Shown: piece by piece, positions 7,929 through 13,061 of the stretch | How the letters are laid out: each line of letters begins with the position of its first letter | How positions within the stretch are numbered: position 1 is the stretch's first letter | NCBI GenBank assembly: GCA_021785115.1 | Contig: JAJYGO010000094.1 | Coordinates: 1 to 13,061 of the forward strand | Origin: Chloroflexota bacterium | Lineage (GTDB): Bacteria > Chloroflexota > Limnocylindria > Limnocylindrales > CSP1-4 | Direction: 5' to 3' | DNA length: 13,061 nucleotides | Position numbers and translations under genes: made by a program | The notes under the pieces: model-generated | The model's input: the letters and a program-made list of their open reading frames with translations, nothing else | The model's database searches: none | Told to the model about the DNA's origin: nothing

Positions 7929-7965
7929 CGGCCGCGCCCCTCAAGCCAAGTGAAGAGCGCGGCCG
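7929..7965 (-). terminator. Intercistronic hairpin between binding-protein and permease genes
   Basis: CGGCCGCGC and GCGCGGCCG form a perfect 9-bp GC-only stem around a 19-base loop, within the 85 bases between the two genes. There is no U-tract. Hairpins in this spot are well known in sugar ABC operons (for example malE-malF in E. coli), where they keep the binding protein far more abundant than the permeases. Confidence 0.55.
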
Positions 7966-7979
7966 ATCACACGGATCGA

Positions 7980-9305
7980 TCAGGGCGCCTTGGCAGAAAG
8001 TGCGGCCGCGATCTGCGTCAACATCTGCTGACTTGAGATCTGGCCCAGCAGCGCCTGCTGGAATGATTTCTGCCACGTTGTATTCGCGTACTGCCCAACA
8101 CCCGGCAGTGGCGGATACGTGATTGCGTATTGCTCCTCTTTCAGAGCGACCTGGTAGAACGGGTTGCTGAAGAAGGGGAGCTTTCCGACCGACGTCAGCA
8201 CCGGTAGTTGACCGTTCGGCGACTCGCTGAGCTCGGTCATCGCCTGCTGGGAGTCGAGCCAGCTGATCCATGTCCAGGCAGCCTGCTGGACTTTGCTCTG
8301 GCTGAAGATCACGTTGCCACTCATCGAGCCGAGCGTCGCGGGGTTCGACGGGTCGGCTGGTGGGTACGGGACGACACCCAGGTTCGATCCAAGCTTCTGC
8401 TGCAGGATCTGGTATGAGCCGATGTGGTGCGCCATCATGGCGATGGTGCCGTTCTCGAAGTTCTGCAGGACCTGCGCGTACGCGTCGTTGACCGCCCCCG
8501 GGGGCGAGTCCTTCAGTAGATCGATGTACTGCTGGTTGGCCTGCACAGCGGCGGGCGTGTTGATGGTCACGTTGTTCTGCGCATCGACGAACCGGGCCCC
8601 GCTGGCGAGCATCCAGGCCGCCCACTGGTCCTGGCCGCCTGAACCGCCTCGGACATCGAAGCCGTATTGGTTCTTGCTGGCATTGGTGAGCTTCTGCGCG
8701 TCAGCAACGAACTCGGCTTGCGTCGTCGGGGGTTGGAGGCCAGCGGCCGCGAAGAGATCCTTGCGGTAGTAGAGATAGAAGGTGATGTACTGGTGCGGGA
8801 GCATGTACACGGGTCCACTGGGTGTGAGCTCGCCCGTCTTCCACAGTGACGAAATCACATCGCTCTGTCCGGACCACTTCTGGATGTCAGGCGTGAGCGA
8901 GGCAAGCACGCCCTGCGTCGCAAACTGACCCACCCACCAGTCCTTGAAGCGTGCCGCGTCCGGCGCCGACCCAGAACTGACCGCCGTGATCAGCTTGTTT
9001 TCGTAGTCGCTCAGCGGGACCAGCTGGCCGACAACACGGATGTTCGGGTGACTCGCGTTGAACTCACTGATCAGCGTCTGAAAGGTGGGGACCGTCGGCG
9101 TGTCAAGCCAGTACCAGTAGTTGACCACCACGGCATTCGCCGCCGATGCGGGTGAGGCGGCGCCAGCCGCAGCTGCGCTGGCTTGCGCGGCGGTGGATGG
9201 GCTTGCTGCGGAGCCGCCCGAACTGCACGCCGTCAGCAGCGCGACCACCGCGACCATGGTGGCTGCGACCCGCCCGGAGTGTCCCCATCGTCGGCGCGTC
9301 GACAT
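7980..9305 (-). CDS. Extracellular sugar-binding lipoprotein of an ABC importer
   Basis: 441 residues, solute-binding family 1 (MalE/UgpB-like). The signal peptide is MSTRRRW, a hydrophobic core and the lipobox LTAC with Cys at about 27, followed by a Ser/Ala-rich linker. Export, lipid attachment and capture of a carbohydrate outside the membrane follow from the family. Mature landmarks: NYWYWLDTP, LISEFNASHPNIRV, PVYMLPHQYITFYLYYRKDLF, and YEN/APDAARF-type blocks. Many aromatic residues (W, Y) fit sugar stacking. The start is unsettled: the ATG at 9305 gives a standard signal peptide but has a poor Shine-Dalgarno site. A GTG at 9341 has AAGGGAAG 5 bases upstream but would add 12 residues to the n-region. 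The frame is even open to a GTG at 9410 that overlaps the regulator's stop. Confidence 0.9.
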   Translation of the reverse strand: MSTRRRWGHSGRVAATMVAVVALLTACSSGGSAASPSTAAQASAAAAGAASPASAANAVVVNYWYWLDTPTVPTFQTLISEFNASHPNIRVVGQLVPLSDYENKLITAVSSGSAPDAARFKDWWVGQFATQGVLASLTPDIQKWSGQSDVISSLWKTGELTPSGPVYMLPHQYITFYLYYRKDLFAAAGLQPPTTQAEFVADAQKLTNASKNQYGFDVRGGSGGQDQWAAWMLASGARFVDAQNNVTINTPAAVQANQQYIDLLKDSPPGAVNDAYAQVLQNFENGTIAMMAHHIGSYQILQQKLGSNLGVVPYPPADPSNPATLGSMSGNVIFSQSKVQQAAWTWISWLDSQQAMTELSESPNGQLPVLTSVGKLPFFSNPFYQVALKEEQYAITYPPLPGVGQYANTTWQKSFQQALLGQISSQQMLTQIAAALSAKAP

Positions 9306-9406
9306 GGGCGGCACGTCCAAGTGAACACGTGTCTGTAGCACGGTGCTTCCCTTTCCACGAGTGTGCGCAGCTTCAATCCGTTCCCTGTCGTCCCGCCATC
9401 GGCACC

Positions 9407-10138
9407 TCACGTCTTGACGAGTTGAACGTCCGGGATCGCCGTCGATCCGGCTCCCGAACCGGCTGACTGGCGCGCGGAGAGGCGCTCGGCGACGTCGTAG
9501 AAGTGCGCATCCATGTAGTACTGAGCCTTCGCGGTGTCCCCGGCCAGCAGCGCCTCTGCGATCAGGACGTGCTGCCGCGCCGTTTCGACTAGCCGGTCCG
9601 ACGCCACCACAGACGCCTCCGGGATGGTCTCGAAGGCGTCCCAGAAGAGGTCGATCATCAGCGTCAGGAAGGTGTTGCCGACCTCTTCGTGGAGCATCTC
9701 GTGGAAGCGATAGTCCTCGTCGACGAAGCTCTCGCCGGCCTGTGCCTTGAGGACCATCGTCTCAGCGAGGTCCCGCAGACGGTTCAGGGTCCCTCGCCCC
9801 AGGTGATTCGCCGCGACCGACAGGAAGTTGACCTCCAGCACCTGCCGCACACGCAGCAGGTCGAGGAGATTGCTGCCGTCGACGTGAAACATGTAGGGAA
9901 GCCAGCTTCGCAGCGCAGCGAAGTCGAATGGACGCAGCACGCGGCCGCTGCCCCTCCGGGCCTCGACGAAGCCCAGGGCCTCCAGGGCACGAAGGGCCTC
10001 CCGAACGGTGGACCGGCCGACCTCAAACCGGGATGCCAGCTCGAACTCCGACGGAAGCCGCTGGCCGGCCCGGTAGCGCTCCCGCACCAGGAACGCCATG
10101 ATCCCTTGAGGAAGGGGATGCTTGCGTTCATCAGACAT
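9407..10138 (-). CDS. GntR-family regulator, FadR subfamily (FCD domain)
   Basis: 243 residues. The N-terminal winged helix-turn-helix spans about residues 8-70, with RLPSEFELASRFEVGRSTVR carrying the recognition helix and EARRGSGRVL forming the wing. The C-terminal FCD ligand domain has D142-x3-H146, H190 and H212, matching the usual metal-binding set. Such proteins repress nearby catabolic genes and are released by a sugar-acid or related metabolite. It is the first gene of the leftward series (importer, transketolase) and stands back to back with the oxidoreductase gene, so it is the obvious local regulator and may control both sides. The ATG at 10138 has AGGA 9 bases upstream. The ligand is unknown; the FCD class is often tied to uronates, gluconate and organic acids. 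Confidence 0.92.
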   Translation of the reverse strand: MSDERKHPLPQGIMAFLVRERYRAGQRLPSEFELASRFEVGRSTVREALRALEALGFVEARRGSGRVLRPFDFAALRSWLPYMFHVDGSNLLDLLRVRQVLEVNFLSVAANHLGRGTLNRLRDLAETMVLKAQAGESFVDEDYRFHEMLHEEVGNTFLTLMIDLFWDAFETIPEASVVASDRLVETARQHVLIAEALLAGDTAKAQYYMDAHFYDVAERLSARQSAGSGAGSTAIPDVQLVKT

Positions 10139-10221
10139 GTAGCGACATCCTGTCTAACAACTTATCCACTGACACGGCGTCCTGTGCCAGCCACGGGCCG
10201 AGTTGTCATGCATGCTGTGGC

Positions 10222-10250
10222 ATATTATTGGGCATCCGTCGGAGCGTCAA
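10222..10250 (-). promoter_or_regulatory. Sigma70-type promoter for the regulator gene
   Basis: On the minus strand TTGACG (10245-10250), an exact 17-base spacer and TAATAT (10222-10227). Transcription would start near 10215 and leave a leader of about 75 bases before the regulator's ATG. Two near-consensus hexamers at ideal spacing in such GC-rich DNA are unlikely by chance. Confidence 0.65.
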
Positions 10251-10395
10251 GGGATATCTTCACCTCGACCGTCGAGCGGATGCGGCCCGCCGGGAGTGGC
10301 GTGGCTGCCATCGCATGGCCACGCTTGGTTCCCCAGCGGCCTGGTCCCACACACCTCAGGGACCACGCTGCGGGCGCGAAGCGCCGCCACGAAAG

Positions 10396-10425
10396 GCGGG
10401 TCGGGCGCACCGACGCCCGACCCGC
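10396..10425 (+). promoter_or_regulatory. Strong hairpin upstream of the oxidoreductase gene
   Basis: GCGGGTCGGGCG pairs perfectly with CGCCCGACCCGC around the 6-base loop CACCGA. It ends 110 bases before the oxidoreductase start. There is no U-tract and no gene upstream on this strand that needs termination, so it could be a leader structure, an insulator between divergent units or a protein-binding site. Confidence 0.5.
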
Positions 10426-10520
10426 GGCCCACGTTACGGGTACCGTCCCGCCGCCCGAATCCGAGGCGGCATACTGGCCCTCGCCCTGACGAATCCGGGA
10501 TCCCCGCCTGGGGTCGAGGT

Positions 10521-10526
10521 AAGGAG
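10521..10526 (+). promoter_or_regulatory. Ribosome binding site of the oxidoreductase
   Basis: AAGGAG, 9 bases before the ATG at 10536. It fixes the start in a frame that is otherwise open for more than 300 bases upstream. Confidence 0.75.
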
Positions 10527-10535
10527 CTCGCTGAG

Positions 10536-11579
10536 ATGACGAGTAACGCGCCGCTCGGATGGGCGCTGATCGGAGCCAGCACGGTCGCGGGTGACCACAT
10601 GATCCCCGCGATCCGGGCCGTTCCTGGCAACCGCGTCGTCGGGATCCTGAGTTCCTCGCTGGAGCGCGGCCGCAGGTACGCGGCCGCGAATGACATACCG
10701 CTGGTCTACCACTCACTCGACGACGCGCTCTCTGACCCCGCCGTCGGAGTCGCGTACATCTCGACAACCAACGACCGCCACGCGGCGGAGGCCTGCGCGG
10801 CCGCACGGGCGGGTCGCCACGTTCTCTGCGAGAAGCCCCTCGCGACCCGACTCGACGACGCGCGGACGATGCTCGCGACGGCTCGCGAAGCAGGGGTCGT
10901 GTTGGCGACGAACCATCATCTCAGAAGCACCGCTCCCCTCATTGCGCTCCGCGACGCGTTAGCCGGCGGCGCAATCGGAGAACCCCTCGCGGCACGCGTG
11001 TTCCATGCGAAGTACCTGCCGCCTCCCCTCCAAGGGTGGCGCCTCCAACGACCCGAGGCCGGGGCTGGGGTCGTCTTGGACCTGACCGTGCATGACGCCG
11101 ACACCTTGCGGTTCCTGCTGCGCGAAGATCCCGTCGAGGTCACCGCCATGGCTACCAATCAAGGCCTCGCGTTGGACGGCGTCGAGGACGGAGTGATGGG
11201 CGTCATGCGATTCCCGAGTGGCGTGCTCGCCTCGTTCCACGACGCGTTCACAATCCGCAACGCGCCCACGGGGCTCGAGATCCACGGCGCCGAGGGCTCC
11301 CTCATCGGCCGCAATGTGCTTGGCCCAGGGCCCATCGGGGATCTCATCCTGCGCCGGGGCGGCTTTGAGACCGTCGTCAACGTGGGTGGCGGCGAGGATC
11401 CATATGAGCACACCGTCCGCAGATTCGCCGATGCCGTCCGCGGCACGGGCACGCCGACGGCGTCTGGATGGGATGGCGTGTGGTCCCTTGCGGTCGCGCT
11501 CGCCGTCTCCGAATCCGCCCGCACGGGGCGTGCCATCTCATTGGCGGTTGGTGCGGATGGGCCGGGGGCGGGCGCCTGA
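10536..11579 (+). CDS. Gfo/Idh/MocA oxidoreductase, 1,5-anhydro-D-fructose reductase-like
   Basis: 347 residues. The N-terminal Rossmann fold opens with ALIGASTVA (about 10-18). EKPLA at 99-103 carries the catalytic Lys100, and the C-terminal substrate domain has LDLTVHDADTLRF with D182 and H186. Blocks such as TNHHLR, YLPPPLQGWRL, GVEDGVMGV, FHDAFT and GSLIGRN recall, from memory, the characterised 1,5-anhydro-D-fructose reductase of Sinorhizobium morelense, which reduces 1,5-anhydrofructose to 1,5-anhydromannitol with NADPH. The residues linked to NADPH preference there (Ser and Ala in GASTxA, Ser and Arg after the second strand) are kept as S15, A18, S39 and R44. The start follows AAGGAG. 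Divergent from the regulator, it probably belongs to the same regulon. Substrate by analogy only; other sugar dehydrogenases of this large family are possible. Confidence 0.85.
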   Translation: MTSNAPLGWALIGASTVAGDHMIPAIRAVPGNRVVGILSSSLERGRRYAAANDIPLVYHSLDDALSDPAVGVAYISTTNDRHAAEACAAARAGRHVLCEKPLATRLDDARTMLATAREAGVVLATNHHLRSTAPLIALRDALAGGAIGEPLAARVFHAKYLPPPLQGWRLQRPEAGAGVVLDLTVHDADTLRFLLREDPVEVTAMATNQGLALDGVEDGVMGVMRFPSGVLASFHDAFTIRNAPTGLEIHGAEGSLIGRNVLGPGPIGDLILRRGGFETVVNVGGGEDPYEHTVRRFADAVRGTGTPTASGWDGVWSLAVALAVSESARTGRAISLAVGADGPGAGA

Positions 11580-11843
11580 CACGCGCGCAGGTCCTCGGCC
11601 GCAAGTACTCGGACAGGGCTGCCTACACGCCTTGCCGCTGGGACCCACTCCGCTTGGCGCGGCGATCCCCAGTTCTCGAGCATTGGCTCGAGCCGCTGGT
11701 CGAGGACCGAGTTCGAGCCCTGAGCGACCACGCTCGACGGCGACCTCCCGAAACGCGGACGCCCGCCCTCGGGACGGACGCGCGCGCCGGTGCGACCGAC
11801 GTGCACGGGAGCGGGTCAAGCGCAGGTACGGCAGCCGGTGCGG

Positions 11844-11857
11844 CGCGACGCGTCGCG
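11844..11857. repeat. 14-bp perfect palindrome CGCGACGCGTCGCG
   Basis: Self-complementary across all 14 bases, with an MluI-type ACGCGT core. It lies in the gene-free stretch between convergent genes. Being loopless it would not make a good RNA hairpin. It may be a protein site or chance in CG-rich DNA. Confidence 0.4.
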
Positions 11858-11885
11858 GCCCGCAGGCGGCGAGGTCGACGTCGGT

Positions 11886-11902
11886 GCGGGCCGGTGTCCC
11901 GC
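11886..11902. terminator. Weak hairpin between convergent genes
   Basis: GCGGG and CCCGC pair around a 7-base loop, roughly 300 bases after the oxidoreductase stop and 200 after the small membrane protein stop on the other strand. No U-tract on either side. Listed only as the best hairpin I could find here. Confidence 0.2.
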
Positions 11903-12103
11903 TACTGGTCGTCCCGGGCACACGCTGGAGGCTCGCAGGCAGGAGCACGCGGGATCAGAGATGTGCTCTGCGAGATCCTCGTGACGGTATCTCGACCTCG
12001 TTCCGCTCGCCCGAGTCACCGTCACACTCCGGCGCGACCGCCTCCGGCGAGTCGCAGGCCGCTCGCGGTCGTCATGCGAGGTGTCGGCACCGCGCCCAGA
12101 GGG

Positions 12104-12286
12104 TTATCGCCGGCGCCAGCTCCGGCGGCTGTCCTCGCCCTCTTCGTAGCACAAGAACCCGAACAGCAGCACGAGCACCACGGTGATGGCGAAGGCCCAG
12201 CCCCTCGTGTTGAGCCAGAGCATCGCGAGCACCAGCACCGCCAGGACGAGGATGCCCCACGCCTCGGCCGACCTTCGCACGATCAT
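12104..12286 (-). CDS. Small two-helix membrane protein, unknown function
   Basis: 60 residues. Two hydrophobic segments (about 10-25, WGILVLAVLVLAMLWL, and 31-46, AFAITVVLVLLFGFLC) are joined by a short NTRG turn. A basic N-terminus (MIVRRS) and a charged tail with EEGED and SRRSWRRR complete it. Both ends are charged, so a helical hairpin with both termini inside is likely. The ATG overlaps the expected stop of the NCS1 permease as ATGA, and a purine-rich GAGGGAGG-type run lies just upstream, so it is probably translated by coupling with the permease. Small partners of this shape occur beside several transporter families, and it may assist the permease. I recognise no named family. Confidence 0.65.
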   Translation of the reverse strand: MIVRRSAEAWGILVLAVLVLAMLWLNTRGWAFAITVVLVLLFGFLCYEEGEDSRRSWRRR

Positions 12287-13061
12287 GCCTCCCCTCCCTC
12301 GCCGCTATGGCTCCTGCGGCCACGCGCCACTGGGCCCGAGAGCGGGGCGGACCCGCGCTGGCGTTCATCCGGCGTCCGGGCGGTCAGACCGAGATAGGCC
12401 GCACCCGCGACGAGGAACCCCCACGAAGTAGCTGAGGTCGGCACCGCCGAAGACCGAGGCCAACGGTCCCGTGAAGAAGGTGCCCGCCATGAAGGGCACC
12501 GAGGCGGCGAGGCCGACCACGTAGGCGGCGATCCCCCGGAGGTTCCAGGCCGGAGCAAGGGCGAAGCCCTCCGGGCGCTGCTGGCGCAGCGCGTAGAAGT
12601 CGAGCAGCACGATTGCCAGCCAGGGAGTGATCCAGTAATCGAGCGCCAGCAGGAAGTCACTGTAGAAGCCATTGAAGTTGCCCGATCCGGCGAGGGCGAA
12701 CGCCAGGCCGACGGCGCCGCCCAGCAGGACCAGCGCTGGCCGCGGCCAGCGCACGTCGAGCACGCTGGCTGAAAGGCTGTTGGAATAGAGGTTGAGCGCG
12801 TTGGCGGCCGTGGCCCCCAGGATGATGGCCAGCACGGCGAGGGGGCCGAACGCGCCCAGCACGCTCGAGAGGGCGGCCACGGCGTTGCTCTGTCCGGGGG
12901 CCAGGATGGCGATCAGGGCGCCCAGCACCTCCAGCCAGAAGCTGGCCACCACCGAGCCGAGGAAGACCGGCCAGGCGAGTTGCGCGGTCGGCGTCCCCTC
13001 GGGCGGGTAGCGCGAATAGTCCGAGGCGTAGGGTCCCCAGCTCGCGATGTAGCTGAAGGCG
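12283..13061 (-). CDS. NCS1-family permease, C-terminal part, frameshifted
   Basis: Runs off the right edge, so the N-terminal half is missing. The NCS1 family imports nucleobases and related compounds such as cytosine, allantoin, hydantoin or thiamine across the inner membrane. Seen near the edge: SYIASWGPYASDYSRYPP, a hallmark of the family. Then follow NALNLYSNSLSASVL, LALDYWITPWLAIVLLDFY and several hydrophobic helices. After GGADLSYFVG the frame breaks: the minus strand has five Gs (12418-12422) where four would continue into FLVAGAAYLGLTARTPDERQRG, the last helix and tail. Without repair the protein ends at about 12365 with an 18-residue wrong tail. The restored frame stops at 12283-12285, overlapping the next start as ATGA, which shows that this was the original end. 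The shift may be a real mutation or a homopolymer sequencing error. The substrate cannot be told. Confidence 0.8.

Larger units (their letters stand above)
10139..10535. other. Divergent intergenic region, about 397 bases
   Basis: Lies between the leftward regulator and the rightward oxidoreductase. It holds the regulator's promoter (10222-10250) in an unusually AT-rich patch, a TGTCTAACAA stretch (10151-10160) whose TGT and ACA arms are mirrored and could be part of an operator, a strong 12-bp-stem hairpin (10396-10425), and the oxidoreductase ribosome site. The oxidoreductase frame is open back to 10203, but no family homology is visible in that stretch. I could not find a convincing promoter for the oxidoreductase. 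Confidence 0.6.
11580..12103. other. Region without a recognisable gene, 524 bases
   Basis: Lies between two convergent genes. Open frames exist on both strands, but their products are Arg/Ala/Pro-rich and low in conserved features, as expected of random GC-rich sequence. I see no tRNA, repeat array or clear terminator. It holds a 14-base perfect palindrome (11844-11857) and a small GCGGG/CCCGC hairpin (11886-11902). It could be a decayed gene, but I recognise none. Confidence 0.5.

Noticed and set aside
10203..10535. In-frame upstream extension of the oxidoreductase by 111 residues
   Set aside because: It has no family homology, and AAGGAG sits correctly before the ATG at 10536, where the Rossmann fold begins as in relatives.
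11705..11730. GAGTTCGAGCCC, resembling a tRNA T-loop
   Set aside because: The five bases on either side do not pair into a T-stem, and no acceptor stem or anticodon arm can be built around it.
11468..12397. A 309-residue plus-strand frame over the 3' end of the oxidoreductase, the gene-free stretch and the small membrane protein
   Set aside because: It overlaps well-supported genes on both sides, has no ribosome site and shows only low-complexity Arg/Ala/Pro sequence.
1..13061. CRISPR array, phage genes, toxin-antitoxin or defence system
   Set aside because: No regularly spaced repeats, no phage or nuclease signatures and no small toxin pair seen. The window is metabolic with one insertion sequence.

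Overview
The window is very GC-rich, bacterial, and reads as a sugar or sugar-acid catabolic region. Lipoprotein-type solute capture, strong purine-rich Shine-Dalgarno sites and Arg/Ala-rich proteins would fit Actinomycetota or Chloroflexota. No rRNA or other phylogenetic marker is present, so this is only an impression.

Layout. Almost everything is on the minus strand and is read from right to left. From about 10.25 kb leftward there is a sigma70-like promoter, a GntR/FadR-type regulator (9407-10138), an ABC importer of the CUT1 type (lipoprotein binding protein 7980-9305, permeases 6965-7894 and 6058-6939) and a single-chain transketolase (3905-5980). Next comes a complete but dead IS256-family insertion sequence (2374-3796), then iolB (1582-2334) and the UxaE-type tagaturonate epimerase (42-1577). 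Facing the other way from the regulator is a Gfo/Idh/MocA oxidoreductase very like 1,5-anhydro-D-fructose reductase (10536-11579). After an apparently empty 524-base stretch, the right edge holds the end of an NCS1-family permease (12283-13061, frameshifted, running off the window) overlapped by a 60-residue two-helix membrane protein (12104-12286).

How the genes may work together. The importer brings in a sugar or sugar derivative under control of the GntR regulator. The oxidoreductase would change its oxidation state, and the transketolase would feed carbon into the pentose-phosphate pool. No ATPase for the importer is encoded here, so a shared MsmK/UgpC-type ATPase elsewhere is likely. IolB (uronate aldose-ketose isomerase fold) and UxaE (ketouronate C3 epimerase) are tightly coupled and form a plausible uronate isomerase-epimerase pair. 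The substrate cannot be read from the sequence.

The most secure new details are four. First, the insertion sequence has exact ends: 26-bp imperfect inverted repeats and a 9-bp target duplication, GAAACGCTG. Second, a frameshift falls exactly on the catalytic glutamate codon of its transposase. Third, there are stable hairpins in several gaps of the minus-strand gene series. Fourth, the NCS1 permease carries a one-base frameshift in a G run, although its original stop still overlaps the next start as ATGA.
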